Below, in pieces: positions 24,603 to 32,030 of a DNA stretch of 64,000 nucleotides. Source of the DNA: Halobacillus_B sp963739045 (GTDB lineage: Bacteria > Bacillota > Bacilli > Bacillales > Halobacillaceae); assembly GCA_963739045.1 (NCBI GenBank), contig CAVTYY010000001.1, positions 124,001 through 188,000 of the forward strand. Direction: 5' to 3'. The first letter of the stretch is position 1. The number at the start of each line of letters is the position of its first letter. The notes beneath the pieces were generated by a model that was not told the DNA's origin, searched no databases, and worked only from the letters and a program-made list of their open reading frames with translations. Made by a program: the position numbers and the translations under genes.

Positions 24603-25998
24603 TGCGCAGCACCAGCTTCTGCCCTTTTTCCGGAAAGATTTTGCCAGGATTCATAATTCCATTCGGGTCCCAGCTGTCTTTAATTCTTTTCATCATATCG
24701 ATCCCTACAGGACCAAGCTCTGATTCCAAAAAGGGTGCCTTCATCGTACCAATCCCGTGCTCACCAGAAAGCGTACCGCCAAGCTCAATCGCCGCTTCAA
24801 AAATTTCTCCGACTGCTTGCTCCACTCGTTTCATTTCCTCTTGGTCCCTTTTATCACATAAAACATTGGGATGGAGATTTCCATCCCCGGCATGACCGAA
24901 TACAACTACTTCCACTTCGTATTTTTCTTTGATCTCTTGAAGTCTATCTATTAAATCTGGGATTTTACTACGCGGAACGGTGGCATCTTCAGAAACTTTA
25001 GTAGGTTTTATTTGGGCGATCGCAGGGGACACTTGTTTTCTGGACTGCCAGATGCGAGCAGCTTCCTCTTCCGTTTGGGGAATCACAGTTTCTGTTGCCC
25101 CGATTCGTTTCATAATCTTCAAGACCAGTTCCCTTTCCACTTCCAGCGCCTCCGGATGCCCATCAAGTTCAATAATCACCAGCGCTTTAGCATGAACAGG
25201 CAGTCCTGCTGATTTAAAGTCCTCTACCGCTTGTATACACGCCTGATCCATAAATTCCATTTTCGAAGGGAGTATACCTGATGTCAGTGTTTTTGATATC
25301 GCTTCTCCCGCTTTACGGACATCATCAAATACGGCAAGAATGGTCTGAACGGCAGGCGGTTTGGGAAGAAGTTTTAAAGTAGCTTCAGTAATTACGCCTA
25401 ACGCCCCTTCCGAACCAACAATCAGCTTTGTTAAATCAAAGCCTGTTACATTCTTAATCGTCTGCCCTCCTGTACGCATGATTTCCCCTTCTGGAGTAAT
25501 CACTTCCAGCCCTAATACAAAGTCTTTAGTTACTCCATATTTTAACCCTCTCGGTCCGCCGGAATTCTCAGCAAGATTTCCGCCAATGGTTGCCACATGG
25601 GCACTGCTCGGATCTGGCGCATACATAAGCCCGTGTTCTTCAGCGGCTTGATTAATATTGGCTGTTAGCGCGCTTGGAGATACGACAACGGTTAAATCAT
25701 CCGGATGTACATCAATCATAGAAGGCCATTGTGATAGATCGAGCACCATCCCGCCTTTAACAGGCAGCGGCCCGCCACTTAAACAAGTACCTTGCCCTCT
25801 TGGATAGACAGGTACACCAAATTGATTCGCTATTTTAAGTATGTAAACCACTTGTTGCTTATTTTTAGCTTGAACGACTGCTTCAGGCAAATACTCGCCA
25901 AAAGAAGCATCAAAGCTGTAACTGTATCGATCTGCGAGTTCTGTCATCACTTGGCTGTCTGGTAGATATTCTTTCAGTTCATTTATCCAGTTTTCCAT
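24595..25998 (-). CDS. glcD: glycolate oxidase FAD-linked subunit
   Basis: FAD-dependent 2-hydroxyacid dehydrogenase subunit, 467 residues. The PCMH-type FAD domain covers about 35-215, with Y-P-R-G-Q-G-T-C-L-S-G-G and G-G-N-L-A-E-N-S-G-G-P-R-G as nucleotide contacts. The C-terminal FAD-oxidase cap has F-G-H-A-G-D-G-N-L-H-P-N and the G-E-H-G-I-G-T-M-K active-site motif. It oxidises glycolate (or D-lactate) to glyoxylate, with electrons passed to GlcF. ATG 25998 (M-E-N-W-I-N-E-L) has a GGGGGATGGAG site; the 26 extra upstream codons of the open frame are unlikely to be used. A probable cre site lies upstream. Confidence 0.92.
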   Translation of the reverse strand: MENWINELKEYLPDSQVMTELADRYSYSFDASFGEYLPEAVVQAKNKQQVVYILKIANQFGVPVYPRGQGTCLSGGPLPVKGGMVLDLSQWPSMIDVHPDDLTVVVSPSALTANINQAAEEHGLMYAPDPSSAHVATIGGNLAENSGGPRGLKYGVTKDFVLGLEVITPEGEIMRTGGQTIKNVTGFDLTKLIVGSEGALGVITEATLKLLPKPPAVQTILAVFDDVRKAGEAISKTLTSGILPSKMEFMDQACIQAVEDFKSAGLPVHAKALVIIELDGHPEALEVERELVLKIMKRIGATETVIPQTEEEAARIWQSRKQVSPAIAQIKPTKVSEDATVPRSKIPDLIDRLQEIKEKYEVEVVVFGHAGDGNLHPNVLCDKRDQEEMKRVEQAVGEIFEAAIELGGTLSGEHGIGTMKAPFLESELGPVGIDMMKRIKDSWDPNGIMNPGKIFPEKGQKLVLRNE

Positions 25999-26090
25999 GC
26001 TCCATCCCCCGTTTCTTAAAGAGTACTTCCTATTCTTTACCCTTATCCGTCCTTTCTTTAACTCCTGCTCTGCCAAACTATTGTAAGCGC

Positions 26091-26105
26091 TTTACTATTC
26101 CATTA
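26091..26105. promoter_or_regulatory. probable CcpA-binding cre site of glcDF
   Basis: TTGTAAGCGCTTTAC fits the palindromic core of catabolite-responsive elements (TG-N-AA-N-CG-N-T) with one mismatch at the distal C. It lies between glcD (minus) and the methyltransferase gene (plus), so it could repress either. Confidence 0.55.
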
Positions 26106-26147
26106 TAATTAACTTACTATTCCGAAATTAAAAAAGGCGGTCATGAG

Positions 26148-27203
26148 ATGTTACATGAGGAAACTATAGGGACAACAAGAACAGGTCCATTTTCTGAAGA
26201 GGATATAGGCAGTACCCATCTGCATCACCAATACCGGGTAGATTTAAGAAATCCGACTTTAAAAGAGTACAGCCAATTCATCACCCTTAACACGGTCAGG
26301 GACTGGTCACAGATTTCCTGGACAAAGATCGGAAAGCCTTATCAAGTGGAAGCTTCAGCAAAAGAACGCGCCGAATGGGAGAGCGAGCATCACAGGGATA
26401 TGGACCCCCATACTTCATGGACATACTTTAATAAAGCTTTTCATGAGTGGTTTGTTAAGGATGTCCCTAAAGAGATGACTCAGTCAAAGAAACAGTTTCT
26501 TAACAACCTGCGTTCCTTCAGCCCTCCTGAAGTGAAGCATGCAATCGGAGATTTAATCCGCATTCATCTTTGGAATTACGTCCACCGAATACAGGACGGA
26601 ATCTGGGACCCCAGGGGAAAGAGAGCGCTCTTTGAAGGTCTCCACTTGAACAAACCGCGTGTTTTGTTTCTAGGAGCAGCAGAAGGATATGAAGCCATGC
26701 AGTTTGGCGCCATGTATCCTGGAAGCGAAATCATAATGGTAGATTATGATGAATACTGTAAATCCACTCGATTTGCTGAATTCCCAGACCATTACCCGTT
26801 TCTTGGAGAAAACCCAAAGACCGGACAAACGAAAGTTGTGTATAAGAATGATTTAAATATTGAATATAAGATTGCCGATATTCGTGATTTAGACTACGGA
26901 GCTGAATTTGATGTAGTCATGTCCGTGGGATTACTGGAGCACTTTCCTGATGAACACAAATATGAAGTTTGTGATTGGCACCGGAAGTTCTTAAAACCTG
27001 GAGGGTACGCGATCTTAACCACTCCACGAAACCAACTGCGCTCCCGGCTGTATTACCGGGTAATGGCAGATGTAATGAATCACACGTATCGTGAATTAAT
27101 GACCGTGGAACAAATGGGGCTTTATTTATATGAGAGCGGATTTGATATTAAGCGGCATGGCTATATAAAAGTCCATAACGGCATAATCTGCCAGCCGCGT
27201 TAA
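26148..27203 (+). CDS. class I SAM-dependent methyltransferase, function unknown
   Basis: Protein of 351 residues with an N-terminal region of about 165 residues that I cannot assign (rich in H, W and Y), followed by a Rossmann methyltransferase domain. Motif I is V-L-F-L-G-A-A-E-G (about 172-180), post-I acid V-D-Y-D (near 198-201), motif II D-V-V-M-S-V-G-L-L-E-H-F near 262-273, and L-K-P-G-G-Y-A-I-L-T-T-P as motif III. The L-E-H-F and P-G-G pattern is of the Methyltransf_11 type, typical of small-molecule methylation. AAGGCGG lies upstream of ATG 26148. The gene stands alone. Confidence 0.82.
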   Translation: MLHEETIGTTRTGPFSEEDIGSTHLHHQYRVDLRNPTLKEYSQFITLNTVRDWSQISWTKIGKPYQVEASAKERAEWESEHHRDMDPHTSWTYFNKAFHEWFVKDVPKEMTQSKKQFLNNLRSFSPPEVKHAIGDLIRIHLWNYVHRIQDGIWDPRGKRALFEGLHLNKPRVLFLGAAEGYEAMQFGAMYPGSEIIMVDYDEYCKSTRFAEFPDHYPFLGENPKTGQTKVVYKNDLNIEYKIADIRDLDYGAEFDVVMSVGLLEHFPDEHKYEVCDWHRKFLKPGGYAILTTPRNQLRSRLYYRVMADVMNHTYRELMTVEQMGLYLYESGFDIKRHGYIKVHNGIICQPR

Positions 27204-27280
27204 AGACCTCACTCCGCCGTAATTCAGTTAAAGGACATCGTTAAATAAAGAAAGGGTCTGTGACCGAAGTCTGTTAGCCA

Positions 27281-27528
27281 TTATTAAACCCGAACAATGA
27301 AGGAATATCACTTTCATCGTTCGGGTTTTTCTACCAGCATGATACAGGATTTCTTGACGTTTACTCAGGACGTCTAGTACGTTTCCCATATTATTAATCA
27401 GGCTCCCCTGATGAACAGGAAGAAGGAAGGGAGAAAATAGAAACCATTCCAGCATAAAAAAGCACGGAGACTCTGCGGAGGCAAACCGGCCGCCCGCGAA
27501 AAGCGGAGTGTATTTCCGGAGCGGTCTT
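27281..27528 (+). repeat. composite intergenic repeat, copy 2
   Basis: Order: terminator-like hairpin, CTAGTACGTTTCC block (27372-27384), CTGATGAA-purine-rich block, AACCATTCCAGC (27442-27453), CACGGAGACTCTGCGG, CCGCCCGCGAAAAGCGGAGTG and TATTTCCGGAGCGGTC ending at 27526. It shares all these blocks with the copy at 31.6-31.9 kb. Confidence 0.75.
27286..27334 (+). terminator. terminator after the methyltransferase gene
   Basis: Long stem AAACCCGAACAATGAA paired with TTCATCGTTCGGGTTT (one mismatch), followed by TTTTT. It doubles as the leading hairpin of the composite repeat. Confidence 0.85.
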
Positions 27529-27563
27529 TCTAAGTAAGACCCTCTCTGGTACCTTCCTTCTCT

Positions 27564-28331
27564 TTAATCGTTACTTCGTTGATCACAATAAATACGAATT
27601 GCTTCTTGATAAAATTCAGCCAGCCCTTCCTGCTTTTTATTAATATTCTTCTGAAAACGAGGATCACTGACGTACATATCCCCCAGCCCTCGAAAAATTT
27701 CCGGCGTACATTGATAAAAATAATCACTAATATGCTGCCTTTTATCGCCGATTAGTTTTTGAATGGCAGGATCTCCTGCTCCTCTGTCCATCCTTTCAAT
27801 AATTCTTTGTTCGATCTCTTCGTTTTCCTGATGGATTTTTTTCCAATCGTCCTCCGTATAGGAAGAAGTTTTTCTTTGAGATTCTTTATAGGCGTCTGTC
27901 TCCCCCCACCGTTCTTGCACTTCCTTAGCATATTTCTTCTGGTGTTCCTCTAACTTACTTTGATCGAAGGGTTCAAACCTATCCCGATTAGACATATATG
28001 TTCCTCCTGACATAGAATCGAGCGTCTGGTCAACGGAATGAATAATCCGCTCCAGCCTTTCTTTTTTCTCAATCAAAACATGTTTGTGCTGAACGAGTGC
28101 TTTCTTATGATCAAAACCCTCATCTTCAAGGATTTCTTTAATTTCCCGCAAAGGAAACTGCAGTTCACGAAAGAACAAAATCTGCTGTAATCGAAGAAGA
28201 TCATCTTCAGAATACAAACGGTACCCCTTCTCATTTATCTTCGCGGGTGATAAAAGTCCAATCTGATCATAATGGTGTAGTGTGCGCACACTCACTCCTG
28301 CAAGCTTTGCCAGCTGTTTTACTTTAAGCAT
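27564..28331 (-). CDS. MerR family regulator with TipAS effector domain
   Basis: MerR-type activator, about 255 residues. The N-terminal winged helix (V-K-Q-L-A-K-L-A-G-V-S-V-R-T-L-H-H-Y-D-Q-I-G-L-L) is followed by a long dimerisation helix. The C-terminal TipAS-type domain (about 110-250) contains the G-A-G-D-P-A-I-Q and C-T-P-E-I-F-R-G-L-G-D-M-Y motif. This is the TipAL/Mta architecture, in which the C-terminal domain binds drugs or thiopeptides and activates multidrug efflux. No efflux gene adjoins it, so it may act only at its own promoter or at distant genes. ATG 28331 has GAGGTGG upstream. Its promoter has the MerR-type long spacer. Confidence 0.92.
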   Translation of the reverse strand: MLKVKQLAKLAGVSVRTLHHYDQIGLLSPAKINEKGYRLYSEDDLLRLQQILFFRELQFPLREIKEILEDEGFDHKKALVQHKHVLIEKKERLERIIHSVDQTLDSMSGGTYMSNRDRFEPFDQSKLEEHQKKYAKEVQERWGETDAYKESQRKTSSYTEDDWKKIHQENEEIEQRIIERMDRGAGDPAIQKLIGDKRQHISDYFYQCTPEIFRGLGDMYVSDPRFQKNINKKQEGLAEFYQEAIRIYCDQRSND

Positions 28332-28349
28332 GGTGACCACCTCAATGCT

Positions 28350-28380
28350 AATATAATCTATACCGTAACGTTAGGGTCAA
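28350..28380 (-). promoter_or_regulatory. MerR-type promoter with 19-bp spacer
   Basis: On the minus strand TTGACC (28380-28375) and TATATT (28355-28350) are separated by exactly 19 bp. The spacer region holds the imperfect dyad ACC-CTAACGTTAC-GGT. A lengthened spacer with a central dyad is the hallmark of MerR-activated promoters; here it drives the regulator itself. Confidence 0.85.
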
Positions 28381-28452
28381 GGCGAAAAATAGAGTTTTAT
28401 CACAAAATTTATAGAAATTTCACAATTATTGCTCATTATGCAAAATAATGGC

Positions 28453-28480
28453 TTGTTTTTGCCAATTCGTGTAATATAAT
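28453..28480 (+). promoter_or_regulatory. promoter of the AimR-like gene
   Basis: TTGTTT (28453-28458), 16-bp spacer, perfect TATAAT (28475-28480), 33 bases before the ATG. Confidence 0.6.
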
Positions 28481-28512
28481 TAAATTATATTAAGGAAAGG
28501 TTGAGAGGCTGC

Positions 28513-29541
28513 ATGGGAGTTCATAACGTAATTGAACCTAGTCAATTAAATCGCGTTCACATGGATCGGGATTCTTCCATCTATGAAATCTATCATAACC
28601 ACCTTAAACATAAATCAAAACACCAGGCAGCTGAATCTACTATGATTTACTGTCTTACCCATAGAAGTATGATTATCGAAGACCAGCTGGCTAGTTTAGA
28701 GTTTCTATATATGAATGACTATTTCACAGAATTGGAGCAGCTCTTGCACACCAGTCATTACAGTAAAGAAGTCCTTATGATGTATCGTGTTCTTTATAAC
28801 CGAAAGAAAACACCTCTTAAGGAGAAGGACCTCAAATGGCTGATCCCTTTAAAGTTCAACCATCCTTCATTAAAATGTCTTCACTTATTCTTAATCGTTT
28901 ATGCCTATTTTGACACCAAGCAGTATACTGGACTCGACAAGTACGTCGATGACATTTATTCTGCGCTCGTACAAATTAACGAACCACTCTTCCACTATTA
29001 CATGAAACTCCGGTTTGAAGAACTGCTCTTTCAGCATTACTGGAAGACTAACAACGTTTTATTGGCGAAAAAGCATGCGTATCGTTATATTAATTCGGGT
29101 CTGACCCCAAGAAAACTCAGCAGGATGTACCATAATCTTGCGCTTTGCGATACATTTCAAGATTATGATTCTGCGATTTATAATGCTCAGTCGGCTCTGG
29201 GAATTGCCGTTAACTATAACTTAGATCATTCCAGGACAGCCCTTACGAACCACACGATTCCCTTTATTTCTGCTATTCATAAGAAAACAAAAGGAATATT
29301 AACTCCGGATCCGATTGAAACCGCTCATCTAGCTATTGCCAATCATAAGAATAAAAAAGCCGTGGATATTTTGAGCAAAGTACACAACCCCACTCCATTT
29401 CAAGAAACTTATCTAGGTGCTGCAACGGAAGACCCGCTCACCTTAAATAAGGCCAAGAACAGATTTATTAATGACTACGGTGATTTATTTTTTGCTCAAC
29501 TTCCAGAACACTACCTTAAAGAATTAATAACCATTGTATAA
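28513..29541 (+). CDS. AimR-family (arbitrium-type) TPR regulator, orphan
   Basis: Protein of about 342 residues made almost wholly of helical TPR-like repeats. The final segment (A-K-N-R-F-I-N-D-Y-G-D-L-F-F-A-Q-L-P-E-H-Y-L-K-E-L) aligns with the C-terminus of phage AimR proteins (K-x-L-F-x-x-L-P-L-L-E-L-E-K). The C-R-Y/Y-I-N-S ... F-x-D-Y-x-x-A-I-Y repeat also fits. AimR binds a hexapeptide and controls lysis-lysogeny transcription. Here no phage genes are nearby and no AimP-like precursor follows: a terminator begins 20 bases after the stop. The N-terminal DNA-binding helices are weak or shortened. It may be a domesticated or host-regulatory member. ATG 28513 is preferred (GAGAGG upstream), TTG 28501 possible. 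Confidence 0.78.
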   Translation: MGVHNVIEPSQLNRVHMDRDSSIYEIYHNHLKHKSKHQAAESTMIYCLTHRSMIIEDQLASLEFLYMNDYFTELEQLLHTSHYSKEVLMMYRVLYNRKKTPLKEKDLKWLIPLKFNHPSLKCLHLFLIVYAYFDTKQYTGLDKYVDDIYSALVQINEPLFHYYMKLRFEELLFQHYWKTNNVLLAKKHAYRYINSGLTPRKLSRMYHNLALCDTFQDYDSAIYNAQSALGIAVNYNLDHSRTALTNHTIPFISAIHKKTKGILTPDPIETAHLAIANHKNKKAVDILSKVHNPTPFQETYLGAATEDPLTLNKAKNRFINDYGDLFFAQLPEHYLKELITIV

Positions 29542-29560
29542 GCAGCTCTCTTTTCTGCTA

Positions 29561-29591
29561 AAGCTTGAGAAATCCCCTCAGGCTTTTTTGT
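29561..29591 (+). terminator. terminator of the AimR-like gene
   Basis: Stem AAGCTTGAG / CTCAGGCTT with one G-U pair, followed by TTTTTT. It begins 20 bases after the stop, leaving no room for a peptide-precursor gene. Confidence 0.88.
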
Positions 29592-29760
29592 TTTCTATTT
29601 ATTTCACTATTCGATAAAGAAGGCTCCTCCTACAACGGTGCATACTTCATAGAAAACCGGCAGCAAAGATAAGTAGAAACTTACTGAATTAAAGGGAAAT
29701 GCAACCTGTTTGAAGAATGTAAGTAGCTAGAACAAAAATTTTTAAATGAGGTTGTTTAAT

Positions 29761-30231
29761 ATGAATATATATTGTCTAAGCGCATTTCATCAATTAGAAG
29801 TGGTTATTGCCTCCATCTCAGAAATTGTCGGCCAGCTTGATGAAGAAGATCTTACTTACCGGCCTACACCCAATAAGCATTCTGTAGGCGAATTGCTCCA
29901 GCACCTTGCTGCGATCCCTGCAGCTGATGGCCATATTCTAGAAGAAGCTTCAGAGGAGGAAATGAATAATTTCTATCAATCGCTTTCTTTCCAAACCACG
30001 GACGAGATTCTTGAAGTGATGTTTCAACATTTCTCCCACTTGAAAGCTCAATTTGAGAACTATACAGAGGAACATTTGTACACAGAAACCACATCATGGT
30101 GGGGGGTTACCTATACCCGGTTTGAATGGCTGCTGGAAATCATCGCTCACATGTATCACCATCGAGGACAGCTGCACAGCATGCTGGTACACACTTACAA
30201 AAAAGATCCAGGAGTACTATTGTTTGAATAG
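29761..30231 (+). CDS. DinB family protein
   Basis: Four-helix-bundle metalloprotein of the DinB/YfiT superfamily, 156 residues. The metal-binding triad is visible: His48 (L-L-Q-H-L) and His130/His134 (A-H-M-Y-H-H-R-G-Q-L). Members include thiol transferases (bacillithiol S-transferase, mycothiol-dependent enzymes) and many of unknown role; expression in B. subtilis is DNA-damage linked for the founding member only. ATG 29761 is chosen because GAGGTTG lies ten bases upstream; the earlier ATG at 29746 has no site of its own. Confidence 0.88.
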   Translation: MNIYCLSAFHQLEVVIASISEIVGQLDEEDLTYRPTPNKHSVGELLQHLAAIPAADGHILEEASEEEMNNFYQSLSFQTTDEILEVMFQHFSHLKAQFENYTEEHLYTETTSWWGVTYTRFEWLLEIIAHMYHHRGQLHSMLVHTYKKDPGVLLFE

Positions 30232-30266
30232 GTACAAAAATTTTCTTCATAGAGCCTTCCCATAAC

Positions 30267-30307
30267 GAGAACCCGGACCAATGATACTTTCACTGGTCCG
30301 GGTTCTC
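30267..30307. terminator. bidirectional terminator between dinB-like and FNT genes
   Basis: Perfect 14-bp stem GAGAACCCGGACCA / TGGTCCGGGTTCTC with a 13-base loop, between convergent genes. Confidence 0.88.
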
Positions 30308-30370
30308 TGTTGAATGATCTTCTTTTATCCCTCGTTATTTGGGTTTCTTTAATTAACGGAAATTATACAA

Positions 30371-31276
30371 TTAGCTATTCGTCCTTCCTAAGGACGTCTG
30401 AATATCTTCTTTATACGCGTAAGAGAATAATAAAGAGACCAATATGCCTCCGCCAATTAAGTTCCCAATACTTGCAGGTACTAAATTAAAGAAAATATAT
30501 TCATACCATTGATACTTATCTGTAGACAATATCCCCATGCTGAAATAACCCATATTCGCTGCACTGTGCTGGAAGTTACCTGCCACGAACAAGATGACCG
30601 GCAGCATAGTACCGAGAAACTTTCCTGTTATATCTCTGGCAGCGGTTGTAAGAAAAGCCGCCATACCAATCAACCAGTTTGCCAGAATACCGGAAATTAA
30701 TATTTCAAACCAGCCCAACACACCGTCTTCCATAAATTTCATTTTGTGATCCAGATACATGGATAATTCATTATAGAACGATGGTGAAAGTGAGGCGGAT
30801 AATTGTATAAGAATTCCCACCAAAAAGGCTCCAAGAATGTTCCCTACATAAGCTGAAGCCCAGAATTTATAGATTGTCCGCTTCATTAATCCTCCTTTAT
30901 TAAATAAATAAGAAGGCAGCAGTACATTAATTTCCGTAAATAATACGGACCCTGAAATAAACACCATTGCATATCCTGAAGCAAAGCCAATCCCTGAAAG
31001 CAGGTGATAAAGCCCTTTGGATTCAATTCCTACAGCTAACAGGATGGAAAACACGGCGCCAAAAGTCATAAAAGACCCCGCCGTCAACGCTAAAAGAAAT
31101 TGCGCTCGAAACCGCTTATTTAAGTGGTCTCTTCCCTTTTCGCCAAATTCATCCACAATTTGTGATGGAATATAAAACTGGCGGCCAGGCTGATCTACTT
31201 GTCCATTTATCGTGGTATCTGTTTCTTTATTCTCTTTGTTTTCTTTATCTTGAATATTTTCTTCTTCCCTTGCCAT
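30371..31276 (-). CDS. formate/nitrite transporter (FNT) family protein
   Basis: Pentameric-channel-type membrane protein, about 301 residues. A charged cytoplasmic N-terminus of about 60 residues (rich in E, K and N) comes before the six-helix FNT fold. Family motifs include T-A-G-S-F-M-T-F-G-A near 85, F-I-S-G-S-V-L-F-T-E (about 125-134) and the half-helix segment F-V-A-G-N-F-Q-H-S-A-A-N-M (about 232-244). The latter carries the central-constriction histidine expected of monocarboxylate/nitrite channels. It resembles the YfdC-like branch with the extended N-terminus more than FocA. ATG 31276 has GGAGGGATAGG upstream; longer starts to 31351 lack a site. Confidence 0.9.
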   Translation of the reverse strand: MAREEENIQDKENKENKETDTTINGQVDQPGRQFYIPSQIVDEFGEKGRDHLNKRFRAQFLLALTAGSFMTFGAVFSILLAVGIESKGLYHLLSGIGFASGYAMVFISGSVLFTEINVLLPSYLFNKGGLMKRTIYKFWASAYVGNILGAFLVGILIQLSASLSPSFYNELSMYLDHKMKFMEDGVLGWFEILISGILANWLIGMAAFLTTAARDITGKFLGTMLPVILFVAGNFQHSAANMGYFSMGILSTDKYQWYEYIFFNLVPASIGNLIGGGILVSLLFSYAYKEDIQTSLGRTNS

Positions 31277-31404
31277 ACCTATCCCTCCAATGATTTTGCT
31301 ATTCCCGGTATCCAAGGTATATAATCCCAATTTAGCGTGTTGGAATAACATTTCGTGAAATGTAGCACATTATAGGTAACGACGTACGATAAAGGAGCAT
31401 AATT

Positions 31405-31581
31405 ATGGCAAAACGAGAACAAGTTTGTTTAGCTTGCGACGGAAGAGGCCTTTTATCAGATGATGAAGAATGGAGCTATACTTGTAAGATTTGTAATGGT
31501 GAAGGGATCATGCCACAGAACGGAATCCCCGCCAACCGTCAGCTTGCTGATGTTGATGAAATGAACCGAATATTGGATTAA
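31405..31581 (+). CDS. 58-residue DnaJ-like zinc-finger protein
   Basis: Small gene with AAAGGAG eight bases before ATG 31405 and stop TAA at 31579-31581. The product has two C-x-x-C-x-G-x-G modules (C-L-A-C-D-G-R-G and C-K-I-C-N-G-E-G), the zinc-ribbon unit of DnaJ cysteine-rich domains. The build and size recall the anti-TRAP protein RtpA and YuiA of Bacillus. No tryptophan gene or TRAP (mtrB) neighbour supports an anti-TRAP role. The C-terminus (D-V-D-E-M-N-R-I-L-D) is an acidic helix. A terminator follows about 37 bases later. Confidence 0.87.
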   Translation: MAKREQVCLACDGRGLLSDDEEWSYTCKICNGEGIMPQNGIPANRQLADVDEMNRILD

Positions 31582-31612
31582 GTTAAAGTGTTTGGAAAAG
31601 GTTGATGAACGA

Positions 31613-31920
31613 TGATTAAATCCGAGCAATGATGGAATGTTAACGACCTTCTTCCAACATTGCTTGGATTTTTTGTTTTTCTTGCATGTGGCAGGTTTTC
31701 CAGGCTTCTTTATAGGAGATCTACTACGTTTCCTTTTTTACTACCTGGTCTCCATGGATGAATGGAGAAGATTAAGAGAGGAAAATTCCTACCATTCCAG
31801 CGTAGGAAATACACGGAGACCTCTGCGGGAGGGAAGGCATAGGTGTGACCCCGGAGTGCTTGCACGAGGAGGCACACCAGCCGCCAGCGAAAAGCGGAGT
31901 GTAGTTCCGGAGCGGCTATT
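31613..31920 (+). repeat. composite intergenic repeat, copy 3 (longest)
   Basis: Same order as copy 2: hairpin; CTACTACGTTTCC (31720-31732); TGGTCTCCATGGATGAATGG; ACCATTCCAGCGTAGGAAA; ACACGGAGACCTCTGCGGGAG; an extra block GTGACCCCGGAGTGCTTGC; GAGGAGGCACACC; CCGCCAGCGAAAAGCGGAG; and TGTAGTTCCGGAGCGG. The central part belongs to the GAGAC...CCCC...GAGG class of repeats common in Bacillaceae. It fills the gap before the HD-GYP gene. Confidence 0.75.
31618..31676 (+). terminator. terminator of the zinc-finger microgene
   Basis: AAATCCGAGCAATGATGGAA pairs with TTCCAACATTGCTTGGATTT (two mismatches) across a 13-base loop, then TTTTTGTTTTT. It is also the leading hairpin of composite repeat copy 3. 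Confidence 0.85.
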
Positions 31921-32030
31921 CAGGATAAACCTCTTCCCTTCCCTCGATTGTTCAACTTAAGGTTGGCGGACATTTCCTTATGGCTCAATCTCTTTTACCT
32001 ATCCTCTTAGTTAATGCAACGTTGAAGAAA

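Noticed and set aside
29542..29745. Possible AimP-type peptide precursor after the AimR-like gene
   Set aside because: A terminator begins 20 bases after the stop and no short secreted-peptide frame with a ribosome site follows.
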